This document shows, piece after piece, positions 44,965 through 54,960 of a stretch of DNA of 64,000 nt. The notes below the pieces were generated by a model that saw nothing but the letters and a program-made list of their open reading frames with translations, searched no databases and had not been told where the DNA came from. Each line of letters starts with the position of its first letter. The first letter of the stretch is position 1. This DNA comes from Macrotis lagotis. Its lineage: Eukaryota > Chordata > Mammalia > Peramelemorphia > Peramelidae. A program made the position numbers and the translations under genes. Location: NCBI RefSeq assembly GCF_037893015.1, contig NC_133661.1, positions 188,254,809-188,318,808 on the forward strand, read 5' to 3'.

Positions 44965-47090
44965 ACCTTCCCCAATTACATGTTTAAAATTTCAATAAGT
45001 GTTTTTTTAAAGCTTTGAATTTCCAATTTTGTTCTTCCTTTCCTCTTTCACTCCTCCCTCCTAAAATGGTGAACAATTCATTGTAGATTATACATATGCA
45101 ATCATGCAAAACATTTTCATAGTAATAATTGTGTACGTCTCAGACAAAAAAGGAAAAAAGGAAGGAAAGAAAGAAGCAATGGAAGGAAGAAAGGAAGGAT
45201 GGAGGAAGGAAGGAAGGAAGGAAGGAAGGAAGGAAGGAAGGAAAGAAGATGGAAGGAAAGAAAGAAGGAGGAAGGGAGGGAAGGAAGGAGGCAGAGAAGA
45301 AAGGAAGATGGAAGGAAGGAGGGAGGAAAGGAGGGAGGGAAGAAAGGAAGGAAGGAAGGAAGGAGGGAAGGAAGGAGGGATGGAAGGAAGGAGGGAGGGA
45401 AGAAAGGAGGCTAGGAAGGGAAGCAGGAAGGAAAGGAAGGAGGCAGGAAGGAAGGAAGGAAGGAAGGAAAGGAGGGGAGGGAGGGAGGAAGGAAGGAGGA
45501 AGGGAAGAAGGGAAGAGGGAAGGAACCAAGGAGGGAAGGATGGAGGGAGGGACAAAGGCAGGGAGGGAAGGAAGCAGAGAAGGAAGAAAGGAGGGGGGAG
45601 GAAGAAAGGAGGGAAGGAAGGAAGGAAGGAGGATGGAGAGAGGGAAGGAAGGATGGAAGGAAGCAGAGAAGGAAGAAGGGAGGGAGTAAGAAAGGAGGGA
45701 AGGAAGGAAGGAAGGAGGATGGAGGGAGGGAAGGAGGGAGGAAGAAAGGAAGGAGGCAAGGAAGAAAGGAAGAGGGAAGGAAGAAAGCAGGGAAGGAAGG
45801 AGGGAGGGAAGGAGGAAAGAAAGGAAGGATGGAGAGAAGGAAGAAGGGAGGAAGGGAGGAAGAAAGGGGGAAGGAAGGAAGGAAGGATGGAGGGACAGAG
45901 GGAAGGAAGGGAAGCAAGAAGCAAGGGAGGCAGGAAGGAAGGAAGGAAGGAAGGAAGGAAGGAAGGGTGAGGGAAGAGAGGGAGGAATTAAATAGAGAGA
46001 TAGGGAAAGAGGGAGGGAAGGAGGAAAGGGAAGAAGGAGGGAAAGGAAGGAAGGAGGGAGGGCAGAAGGATGGAAGGGAGGAAGGAAAAAATATGCTTTA
46101 GTCTGTATTCAGATAATATATGATCTTTCCCTGGAGATGACCAGCAATTTTCATCATGAATCTTTTGGCATTATACTGTGTTCCTGAGAATAGTTAAGTT
46201 GTTCACAGTTCTTTTTCATGCAATATTACTTTTACTGTGTACAATGTTCTGGTTTTGCTCACTTTACTTTGCATCAGTTTATATAAGTCTTTCCAGTTTT
46301 TATTTTCCTGAACTCATCCTGCTTGTCATTTATTATAATACAATAACATTCCATCACAATCATATATCACAACTTGTTCAGCTACTGATGGGCATACCCT
46401 CGATTTCCAATGCTTAGCCACTAAAAAAAGAACTGTTATAAATATTTTGTACAAGAAGTTCCTTTTCCCTTTCTAGAAGTGGTATTGCTAGGAAAAAAGG
46501 TCAGGCACAGTTTTGTAGCCCTTTGATTATGATTCAAAATTGATCTTCAGTTCACAACACTACCAACACTGTATCAGTATCCCAGTTTTCATAATATTGT
46601 CTCCAACATTTATCATTTTCCTTTTTTTCATATTAATCCATCTGATAGGTCTGGGTGTGGAATAGTATTTCAGTGTTGTTTTGGTTTTCATTTCTCTGAA
46701 TTGATAGTGATTTAGAGCCTTTTTTCATGTTACTATAGAAAGCTTTGATTTCTTTGACTGAAAACGGACTGTTTATATCCTTTGGCTATTTATCAATTAA
46801 GAATTGACTTTTAAAACTATAAATTTGACTCAGTTCTGTATATATTTGAAAAATGAGGTCTTTATCAGAAATGTTTGGTACAAATCCTGCCCCAATCAAT
46901 AGTTTTCTGCTTTCCTTCTAATTTCTTATTGGTTTTGTTTGTGCAAAACTTTTTAAATTTTACATAATCAAAATTATCTATTTTACATTTCATAATGCTC
47001 TTTATATCCTATTGATCTTAAATTCTTCCCTTATTCTACTTTTGGAAGTTCCATACTTTTTGGGTTTTCTTATAGTATCACCCTTTATGT
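44965..47090 (-). repeat. L1 3' part, minus strand, with internal GGAA expansion
   Basis: 3' UTR on the left (CCCCAATTACATGTTTAAAATTTC, CCTCTTTCACTCCTCCC, GTAGATTATACATATGCAATCATGC). Beyond the satellite come TGCTTTAGTCTGTATTCAG, CCCTGGAGATGACCAGC, GTGTACAATGTTCTGGTTTTGCTC and reversed ORF2 to about 47090 (TTGGTTTTGTTTGTGCAAAAC, CATTTCATAATGCTC). It is 5'-truncated and decayed. Confidence 0.72.
45150..46090 (+). repeat. GGAA/GGAG purine satellite
   Basis: About 940 bases of GGAA, GGAG and AGGG units on the + strand. It appears to have grown from the A/G-rich AGAAGGAAAAAAGGAAG-like segment of the L1 3' UTR. Long Lys/Arg/Glu/Gly frames on + and Pro/Ser/Phe/Leu frames on - are by-products and not proteins. 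Confidence 0.93.
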
Positions 47091-47560
47091 GTAAATAATA
47101 TACCATCTTTCTTCAAGGACTCTCATAGAAGCTATTGAAGATCATTTACTAAGTTGTAAAGAAGCTGGAATTATGCGTCAATGGAGAGATCATTCACACT
47201 GATGAAATTAGTGATCCTGGACATGTTGAAATTGAGATTTAGGATTTTGTAGTTACTTGGGCACCTTTCCGAAGAGATTGTATCAAATGATCTCTAAGGT
47301 CCCTACCTATTCAAGCTCAATGAGTCTATAATCTCTGTGGGCCTCAGTTTCTCCATCTGTAAATTAAGGGCTTTTGTGTATGATTAAAGTAACTTCCCAG
47401 ATCTAATTGTACAATATGACTGAAATTTTTCCCTAGACTGGATGACCACAAACAAATCATTTAAAGTCTCTCATCTATATAAAAGAGCTAATACTATCCT
47501 TAGTAACTACCCCATACAGTTAACTTTTGTTCCATCAGTTCTAGGATAAAGGTCATTCTC
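47091..47560. repeat. Intergenic with old SINE tails
   Basis: TCAAATGATCTCTAAGGTCCC, CTCAATGAGTCTATAATC and GGCCTCAGTTTCTCCATCTG are typical pieces of old tRNA-type SINEs, with order partly scrambled. Confidence 0.4.
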
Positions 47561-48123
47561 CTTCTTTTTAAAAAAAATTTAAATATTTTATTTATTTGTT
47601 TTTCCAACTATATGTATTAGTAATTTTTACTAATTATTTTGGAAGGTTTTGAGTTTTTCAGTTTTTCTCCCTCCCTCCTGCCCTCCCTTTCCTCCCTCCT
47701 CTCCCTAACAGAAAGCAATCTGATTTAAGCTCTACATTTATAACCATGCTAAACCTAGATTGATATTGAACATGTTGTAAGAGAAGACTCAGATTCAAAC
47801 AGAAAAAGGAAAACAGAAAAAAAAATTGGAATACATAAGACAACTTTTAAAAATTGAGGACAAAAAGCTTGGTCTTCATTTAAACGCCATAGTTCCTTCT
47901 CTGGATATGGATGGTATTTTCCATGACAAAGTCTTTTAAAATTGTCTGATTATTGTACTGCTGGAATGAAAAAGTTCATCATGGTTGATCATCATTCCAT
48001 ATTATTAATGTGAATAATGTTCTTCTGATTTGCTCATTTCATTCAGCATCAATTCATGAAAGTGTTTTCAGGCTTTTTCTGAAATCCCATCCCTTTAATT
48101 ACTCATAGAATAATAGTGTTCCA

Positions 48124-48126
<3 letters not shown>

Positions 48127-48174
<48 letters not shown>

Positions 48175-48185
48175 GACACACAGAA
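48127..48185 (+). repeat. CA microsatellite inside the L1
   Basis: About 22 CA units followed by GACAGACACACAG. Confidence 0.93.
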
Positions 48186-48398
48186 AACACAATTTGTTTA
48201 AGTCATTCTTCAATTGATAGACATCCACTCAATTTCCAATTCTTTGCCATTACTAAAAAGAATTGCTATGAATATTTTTGGGTATGTGGGATTTTTACCC
48301 TTTTTTCAGGATCTCTTCAGGTTATAGAACTAGTACTGGTATGCTGGATTAAAGGGTATGCACAGTTTTATTGTTCTTTGGGCATAATTCAAAATTGC

Positions 48399-48413
48399 TC
48401 TCCAGAAAGATTT
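48399..48413. repeat. Left target-site duplication of the TRIM59 retrocopy
   Basis: TCTCCAGAAAGATTT, identical over 15 bases to 50078-50092. Confidence 0.93.
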
Positions 48414-50077
48414 TTTTTTTATAAAAGTCACTCTTTATTAACCAAAGTAGAAGAGTTAATAATCTTGATTTGGAATACTTAGAAAACTAGAGTCAACTTG
48501 GTCTCAGCTGTTCATCCAGACTGGCTTCTCCCCATTCCTTGTTTCGCTTTGCCAAACAGGAGCTGTCAAGACTCGACTAAGCAATCAGGCCCATGTTTGG
48601 CCATTCTGAGGCCGAGCTTTAGTGACCACCCCGTCCCCCACTTCCCACCATACATTCACAACTGGCTCGACAGAGGGAAATATAATTCAGAGCTGAATTC
48701 TCACAAACAACTAGAAATAGTGTCCCACATTAGTCCCTTCAGCACATGATAAGCATGGCACACTGTTTCCTTAACTGTATTCACCTTGCTAGACAAAATA
48801 CGATACAGAGATTTAGAAACTGCTGGGAAATAGACTGAGCTCATGACGTTTAAAATGGGCAGCATATGTTTGTTAAACAAAAAACATGAATATCAACATC
48901 CCAGACAAAAGTGTTAATATAAAAATGCTTAAAATCTTCAAAAACTCCTCTGTCTTCTTCTCTTCTTTACTGACTGGGGCACATTGTGTCCTTTGAGGGG
49001 AAAGCTTTATTTTGGGGACCATAAGTTTTTTAACTCAACCAATTTCAGTTCTTGACCATTCCTCCTTCAATACCTGGCCAATCTGTGGATAAATTTCAAG
49101 AGGCTTAACAATGGGGAGTTTTCTTTGTTTCAAGGCCTGGACCCAAGACAAGCATTATGGACTTTTTCCAGGAATTTAAGGGGTGACTCCTCCTCTCCCA
49201 AAGCTGTGGTCAATGACATCAATTCAAGCTGCTCTTCTCTTATTTCTTTCATTCTTTCAATTTGTGGAGAGTATTCTTCATCAACTGCGGTTTTAACATC
49301 ATGCAAAGCAGATAGGAAGGCATCATTTTTCAGGTCCAATATCTCATTAAGCTTCTTAAAATAATGGAAGACTACATCTTTTTCGCTTTGAACAATCTCC
49401 TCAAAATGCGCCTTCTGCTGCTCTAGCTGTTCAATCAGCAGACAGGCCTGAGTCCGGCCGTCCGTGAGCTGCTCCAGGAGCTCGGCAGTAATCTCCATCT
49501 CCTTCCCGTGGGCGCTGGCCAGGTCATCGATGGGGTGGCCGTGATGCTGGCCGATGGTGAGGCAGTGGCCACACACCAGCTGGCGATCCTGCAGGCAGTA
49601 CACGTTCAGCGGCTGGCCGGGATGCTCGGGGCAGGTGACCACATCGGGCCTATCTTCCTGCTGGTATTTTTCAATGATTGCTCTCAGGGCAAAATTGATC
49701 GGTAAAGATTCAATACCAGGGGGAGGGATTTCGACTGTACTTCCGCAATTAGGACACTTCAGAGGGATTCGGATGGGTCTCCACATGTAAAAGTTACTAG
49801 ATGCTTGAAGAACATTTTCCAGACAATTTCTGCAAAATGTATGGGAGCATTGGTAATACTCGAGGATCTTCAAATATTCTGTAACAAATGGAGCATGTTA
49901 GCTCTTCCTCAAAGTTATGCATTTCCTGGCGGCCTGGCGGGCCTGGCTCTTCCACTGGGGGTCCCGGAGCCGAGGGGTGCCCGGGGCGCTGCTGGGGCGC
50001 CCTCGCAGGCCTCGCCCCTCCCCCGCAGCCCCGCCCCTGGGGCCGGCCCAGCCCGGGGGCGAGGGGGGCGCGCGGCT
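48414..50077 (-). pseudogene. TRIM59: Processed retrocopy of TRIM59
   Basis: Minus-strand, intronless and complete from 5' UTR to poly(A). The parent is a RING/B-box/coiled-coil ubiquitin ligase with a C-terminal membrane anchor. The start codon lies at 49922-49920 (MHNFEEELTCSICYRIFEDPRVLP). An extra A in ...TTACCAATGCTCC then shifts the frame, which continues as CSHTFCRNCLENVLQAS, PLKCPNCGSTVEI, a B-box (CPEHPGQPLNVYCLQDRQLVCGHC in pieces) and a coiled coil, to a stop at 49130 after SPLKFLEKV. The frame can be followed, with more stops and shifts, through EEWSRTEIG and FLKILSI to the anchor region. AATAAA lies about 20 bases before the A tract (T run at 48414-48420). The 155-base 5' UTR is very GC- and CpG-rich. 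Perfect 15-bp target duplications and modest decay point to a fairly recent insertion. A functional full-length protein is unlikely. Transcription from the CpG-rich leader is possible but unproven. Confidence 0.93.
49923..50077 (-). promoter_or_regulatory. CpG-rich leader carried by the TRIM59 retrocopy
   Basis: About 155 bases of GC-rich sequence with many CG dinucleotides (for example GGGGGCGAGGGGGGCGCGCG), in sharp contrast to the AT-rich surroundings. It is the parental 5' UTR copied from mRNA. Overlapping Pro/Gly/Ala/Arg-rich frames here are by-products. Confidence 0.7.
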
Positions 50078-50092
50078 TCTCCAGAAAGATTT
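50078..50092. repeat. Right target-site duplication of the TRIM59 retrocopy
   Basis: TCTCCAGAAAGATTT, identical to 48399-48413. L1 sequence continues directly after it. Confidence 0.93.
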
Positions 50093-50350
50093 GAGTTCAC
50101 AACTCCACAGACAATACATTGGTGTCCCAGTTTTTCCACGTCCCCTTAGAAATTGATGATTTTCCTTTCTAGTCATAGTGGCCAATCCAAGAGGTGTGAG
50201 GTGGAACGCAGAGTTGTTTTAATTTTCCTTTCTCTAATTAATAATGATTTAGAGTATTTTTTATATGACTATAAAGAGTTTTCATTTCTTTGAGAATTGC
50301 CTTTCCATATCTTTTGATCATTTATCGCTTGAGAAATGAAAGTCATTTTT

Positions 50351-51335
50351 TGTTATAGAGAAAACATACACTATGATAATGAAAGTTTTACTTCCCTTTT
50401 GTCAGTTACTATCTACACATCTGCCCAAATAAAGTTGTCATATTTCTGATCTTCTTTTTCCTCCCAACGTAGCTAAAAATGCAAACAAAATACTCTTTTT
50501 TTTGTTTTCCTTGATGTCACTTATCTGTCTAAGTTTATTTAGAGTTTTAGTATTCTTGACAATAATTTTTACTGGACCACCTCACAATATTAGGTTCATC
50601 TTCTGATAACTAGATTTACTTCCATATTCTGTACATTACTTTAAAAAAATCAAAACTTATTTGTGGGATTTCTGTATTTTCACATCAGTCTTACACCACT
50701 GATTATACCAGAAAGTAGCAGGGTGCCCACATTATGATCATATCTGTTGCTTGAAATCTTCTCTCATCAACTTCACTCTGATTACCTTAATTCAACTCTT
50801 TATTCACACATGGTCATTAATAACATGCTCTTCTATTCTTCATTGTGTCCAGTACAATACTACCTTTGTTCTATACCCTCTAACACAAAAGGAAGTAAAT
50901 GAAACTTATAAGAAAACTTGCTTTTTACAAAATGTTAAGTATTTGTCCAAGCTCAGTGAGAGAACTAAAAATTGTACCATGATTCTCACGTCCATCATTT
51001 TTCTTTATTCTGTGTAGCTCACATGGGCTAGACTGATTGAGGAAGATTGAAAAGGCTGGTGACATTTAACTTCCTGCCGCAACAAATTTTAATTTATTAT
51101 TTTTTCTGAGTCTAACAAACACTACCAACTAAAGTGACCATTTCTACATACAAAAATAGAACAGAAAAAGAGGCTTGCTTATCTCTATTAAATGCAGCTC
51201 ATTTTTCTATATAAAGGTATAATTTAATTCAACATGTCACTTCAAGAGGTAATATAATTTACTTCTGGAATTTCTTGTGCTCAATATTTTTAAAAAGTTT
51301 CATTTTTTAAGCTTTCATATTTATATTTTGGGTAG
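50351..51335. other. AT-rich intergenic, nothing recognised
   Basis: The 88-codon frame at 50751-51017 shows no domain and is probably chance. Confidence 0.4.
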
Positions 51336-51339
51336 TGAA

Positions 51340-52170
51340 AGCTCTATTACTTTCTCCCTGTACTTTCCCCTCCTCCATTGAGAAAAAAGGAAAAGCAAAG
51401 CTCTTGTAACCAATATGCATAGCAAGTAAAATGAATTTCCACAATGAATATGTGTTTCATTTTTCTCCTCGAATCTATCAGGAAGTCAATATCATTATTC
51501 ATCATCATTATTTTAGAAATATGACTATTCATTTCATTGATCAGAGTTGTTAAGTATATCAAAGTTACTTTTCTTTACAGCATTACTGTTACTGTATAAA
51601 TTATCTTGATTCTTCTCATTTCATTTTTGCATCATTTCATAGAAGAATCCCTAGATTTCTCTAAAACTGTACCTTTTGTCCTTTTCTATGACACAAAAAT
51701 TTTCCATTGCATTCATTTTCTGAAATTTGCCTAGCCCTTACCCAATAGATGTTCCTCTCTCCTTTTTTTCTATTTTTATTTTACTTCTGCAAAAAAAGAA
51801 CTGCCATAAATATTTTTACCAAATATGCTTCCTTTTCCTCTTCACTTTCTTTGATGTATAGATCTAGTAGTGTTATTGCTTCATCAAAAGGCATACATCA
51901 TTTTGGGTTTTTTTGCCATAGTTTCAATTGTTTTAGAGAAAAGTTATTTTGATTTAAAAATCTACCACTAGTGCTTTAGTGTATTTGTTTTCCTATAGCC
52001 TCTCCAATAACTTCATTTTCCTTTATATTGTCAAAGCTATAAATCTTATTTATAAGAGATGTAAGCCTAGTTACTTTAATTTGCATTTCTCCACTAGTGA
52101 GTTGGAGCATTTTCATATGGTTGCTGCTATTTTTATTCAACAATAAATTGATCTCCATACTTGTAGGTTG
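51340..52170 (-). repeat. Older L1 3' part, minus strand
   Basis: CTATCAGGAAGTCAATATCATTATTCATC, TTTCATTGATCAGAGTTGTTAAG, CAGCATTACTGTTACTGTATAAATTATC, CATTTCATAGAAGAATCCC, AGTAGTGTTATTGCTTCATC and TTAATTTGCATTTCTCC are the reversed 3' UTR and ORF2 end of a marsupial L1. It ends about 230 bases before the OR4K exon. Confidence 0.65.
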
Positions 52171-52371
52171 ACTTTTAAAACAAATCCTTAATAGATTATT
52201 TTCTTTTCATTTGCCTCCTCCTAAAAGTATATTGAAAGGGAGAAAACATAATACTAATTATTTGACTTTCAGTTGGTTGAGTCCTGTTTCATTAAGCTTC
52301 TACAACACATCATCTTTACAACATCATGAGTAGCAATGTCAAAATCATTCTCTCAAATATAATTACAGTTG

Positions 52372-52426
52372 TCTTAGTTTTTTTTCAACTCTATTCCATT
52401 TGTTCTTTACAGGTTACTTCATAGCA
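52372..52426 (+). promoter_or_regulatory. 3' splice site before the OR4K-like coding exon
   Basis: A strong polypyrimidine tract (TTTTTTTTCAACTCTATTCC, TTTGTTCTTTACAG) ends in AG at 52411-52412. The exon would begin GTTACTTCATAGCA, with the first ATG at 52427. Confidence 0.7.
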
Positions 52427-53404
52427 ATGTCTATGAAATCAATGGAAGGAGCTAATTACTCCAAGGTATCTGAATTTGTGTTGCTGGGACTAACTGATTC
52501 TCGTGAGCTCCAGGCTTTCTTCATTGTGGTGTTCTCTATTTTTTATGTGATAACTATGTTAGGCAATTGCCTTATTTTGGTGACAGTCATATCTATCCCA
52601 CAGCTTCATTCTCCCATGTATTTTTTGCTCAGCAACCTGTCTTTCATTGACATGTGTCTGTCTTCCTTTGCTACACCTAAGATGATCGTGGACTTTTTTA
52701 CACATCGTAAGATCATTTCTTTCGAAGGTTGCATCTCACAAATATTCTTCTTGCACCTCTTTACTGGCACCGAGATTGTCCTGCTTATCTCCATGTCCTT
52801 TGATAGATACGTTGCCATATGCAAACCTCTCCGATACTCAAACATTATGAGTCAACGTGTGTGTCTGGGCCTTGTTGTGGTTTCTTGGACAGTGGGCTTC
52901 CTTCACACAATGAGTCAGTTGGCCTTCACCCTCTACTTGCCATTTTGTGGCCCTAATGTTATAGACAGCTTCTTCTGTGACCTTCCTTTGGTCATTCAAC
53001 TTGCCTGCCTAGATATCTATGTCCTAGGGCTCTTCATGATTTCAACAAGTGGCATTATTGCTCTGGTCAGCTTCTTGCTCTTGCTTACTTCCTACATCAT
53101 TGTTCTGGTCACTATCAAGAAACACTCCTCTGGTAGATCATCAAAGGTACTTTCTACCTGTACTGCACATTTCATTGTTGTGTTCATGTTCTTCGGACCA
53201 TGCATCTTCATCTATGTATGGCCCTTTACCAACTTCCTTGTAGACAAGGTTCTCTCTGTGTTTTATACCATTTTCACACCTTTCTTGAATCCACTTATCT
53301 ACACTCTGAGGAATCAAGAGGTAAAAACCGCCATGAGGAAAATGAGCAACCAATATACTAGTTTCCGGAAAACAGCACAGTTCCCAAGATACCCTGTGAA
53401 ATGA
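52427..53404 (+). CDS. OR4K-like: Olfactory receptor, family 4 subfamily K-like
   Basis: An intact odorant receptor. The first ATG after the splice acceptor (52427, purine at -3) gives 325 residues. The ATG at 52442 (MEGANYSKVSEFVLLGL) gives 320 and matches the usual OR4K N-terminus, so either start is possible. A TTG-initiated extension upstream would cross the splice site and is not real. From 52442 the chain shows a glycosylation site at Asn5, HSPMYFLLSNLSFIDMC in TM2, TM3 Cys97, MSFDRYVAIC at 118-127, LPFCGPNVIDSFFCDLP in the second extracellular loop, KVLSTCTAH before TM6, FFGPCIFIYVWPF in TM6 and NPLIYTLRN in TM7. These phrases are those of human OR4K/OR4L1 receptors, and I cannot name a one-to-one orthologue. 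It should couple to the olfactory G protein in sensory cilia. The ligand is unknown. The C-terminal tail is about 10-15 residues longer than in the OR4N genes. Confidence 0.95.
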   Translation: MSMKSMEGANYSKVSEFVLLGLTDSRELQAFFIVVFSIFYVITMLGNCLILVTVISIPQLHSPMYFLLSNLSFIDMCLSSFATPKMIVDFFTHRKIISFEGCISQIFFLHLFTGTEIVLLISMSFDRYVAICKPLRYSNIMSQRVCLGLVVVSWTVGFLHTMSQLAFTLYLPFCGPNVIDSFFCDLPLVIQLACLDIYVLGLFMISTSGIIALVSFLLLLTSYIIVLVTIKKHSSGRSSKVLSTCTAHFIVVFMFFGPCIFIYVWPFTNFLVDKVLSVFYTIFTPFLNPLIYTLRNQEVKTAMRKMSNQYTSFRKTAQFPRYPVK

Positions 53405-53915
53405 AGGAAACATTTGTTTTTGACCGAACATCATCTGTTGTCCACCCTTAGAATAACAATTACTTTCTTGAATCTAATAGTCATTTTAAAATGCCCAGTG
53501 CATGACAAGGTTACTGTACTAAAACTGGAAGAGAATTTAAGATCATCTAGTCTAATAATGCCATCTTAATTATGAGAAATTTGAGATCCACACAGTTCAA
53601 AAGACTTGCTACTTGTAAAAAGTTCATCGGATGCTACTAGAACTACAATGATTTAAGCTCCTGCCATATCTCCTTCTATGGCACACATTGCCTTTGCTAA
53701 TTATCATTTACAGTGGAAAAACAGTAACTTGGATATTCTTGTCAAAAACATTTTTATAGCATCTACCTACATGGACGAACCAAAAACTTTACTCCTTGCA
53801 GTTTAATTAAAAGTTGTAAGTTCTTTATGCTAGAAACTTTGAATCAGTGACTTCATCAGTTTTTTAATATTTTAGTATTTTAGTATCTTGCCATACACTG
53901 GGCAAGTTTATGTTC
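53405..53915. other. 3' flank of the OR4K-like gene
   Basis: Mostly unremarkable. An old repeat trace (TTAAGATCATCTAGTCTAATAATGCC) lies near 53535. I could not identify a clear poly(A) site. Confidence 0.4.
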
Positions 53916-53919
53916 ACAC

Positions 53920-54090
53920 ATGCCCTAGCTGAATGACCTTGTCTAAATCTGAATCTTTCTAAACCTCTAATGTGTCATAAATAAAATTGAAATAATAATG
54001 TACTACCTACTTCATAAGGCTGTTCTGAGCAAAACACTTTGTAAATGAAATATTTACATAAACGTGAGCTATTATTTGAGGTTTAGGCAG
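53920..54090 (+). repeat. MIR/SINE-like repeat
   Basis: GCTGAATGACCTTGTCTAAATC, CTTTCTAAACCTCTAATGTG, ATAAAATTGAAATAATAATG, CTTCATAAGGCTGTTCTGAG and AACACTTTGTAAATG follow the MIR order. Confidence 0.6.
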
Positions 54091-54475
54091 AGTCAGTACT
54101 AGGACAGTCAAAATAGGCTTCAGCTTACAATGTGATCCATGGATTGTAAAAAAAATAGATATTATAAAATATAAATCTGTATACATGCATTTTTTAAAAG
54201 TAAAATGATTCAGCTCCCCCTTGACCATGGAAATTAAATTGGTGTAGTTCCATGAACTCTAATGAAGGTTCAAAGCCTCTGCATGACAGTCACAAAACAG
54301 GGACAGTTTCATCATTACATCTTTATTGGACAATTTCTAATCAACATTGGGAATATATTTCACAAGAGAGCAAAGATACATTCCAAACGCTGTTTTTACA
54401 ATGTAATTCAGGAATTCCCAGACAATGAAACATAAATATCTAAAATACTATAATGTTCAGTTTCAAATTGAGAAG
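54091..54475. other. AT-rich intergenic, nothing recognised
   Basis: No coding frame or named repeat. Confidence 0.4.
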
Positions 54476-54479
54476 AAAA

Positions 54480-54960
54480 GAAATACAAGACTCATTCTAC
54501 ATTAGCCATGTTAAACAAAAGAAAGAAAAAGAAAGAAAATTTACTTCAATATCTTCTCTGTGTTCATCTGTTCTCTTTCTGGAGGTGCATAACATTTTTC
54601 ATTGTGAATTCTTTGAAATTATTGTGGGTCAAAGAGTTAATCAATTACTTTCAAAGGTGATTATCTTTCCAATATTGATGCAACTGTGTACATTGTTCTC
54701 TTGCATCTGTTCACTTTTTATTAGTTTATATAAGTCTTCCCAAGTTTTTTCAGAAACCATTCTTTTCATCACTTCTTACAGTATAAAAGTGTTCCATCAT
54801 ATCACACATCACAACTTGTTCAGTCATTTCCTAAATGATGGACATCCCTTCAGTTTCCAATTTTTTGCCAATACTTAAAAGGAGCTGCTATTATTATGTT
54901 TGTACATATAATTCCTTTTCCTGTTTCTGAAATTCCAGTAGTATACATGTAACATTTAGG
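54480..54960 (-). repeat. L1 3' fragment, minus strand
   Basis: CATTAGCCATGTTAAACAAAAG, TCTGGAGGTGCATAACATTTTTCATTGTG, AACTGTGTACATTGTTCTCTTG, CATCACAACTTGTTCAGTC and CAGTTTCCAATTTTTTGCC are the reversed L1 3' UTR and ORF2 end. Confidence 0.65.

Larger units (their letters stand above)
47565..50350 (-). repeat. L1 3' part, minus strand, split by a TRIM59 retrocopy
   Basis: 3' UTR (TTTTTCCAACTATATG, CTCCCTCCCTCCTGCCC, TAACAGAAAGCAATCTG), then reversed ORF2 end (TGGTTGATCATCATTCC, CATTCAGCATCAATTCATG, GCATAATTCAAAATTGC) up to 48413. After the retrocopy it resumes with GAGTTCACAACTCCACAGAC, TGGTGTCCCAGTTTTTCC and GGTGTGAGGTGG to about 50350. Confidence 0.78.

Noticed and set aside
45088-46101. 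Several long open frames on both strands, up to 288 codons
   Set aside because: They are entirely made of GGAA/GGAG satellite in all frames (Lys/Glu/Gly/Arg or Pro/Ser/Phe/Leu) and carry no domain.
49805-50156. Gly/Pro/Ala/Arg-rich frames on both strands around the TRIM59 leader
   Set aside because: GC-rich 5' UTR composition removes stop codons by chance. The real similarity is the minus-strand TRIM59 copy.
52400-52426. Upstream extension of the OR4K frame beginning with a TTG codon
   Set aside because: It crosses a strong splice acceptor (AG at 52411-52412) and has no ATG, so it is intronic.
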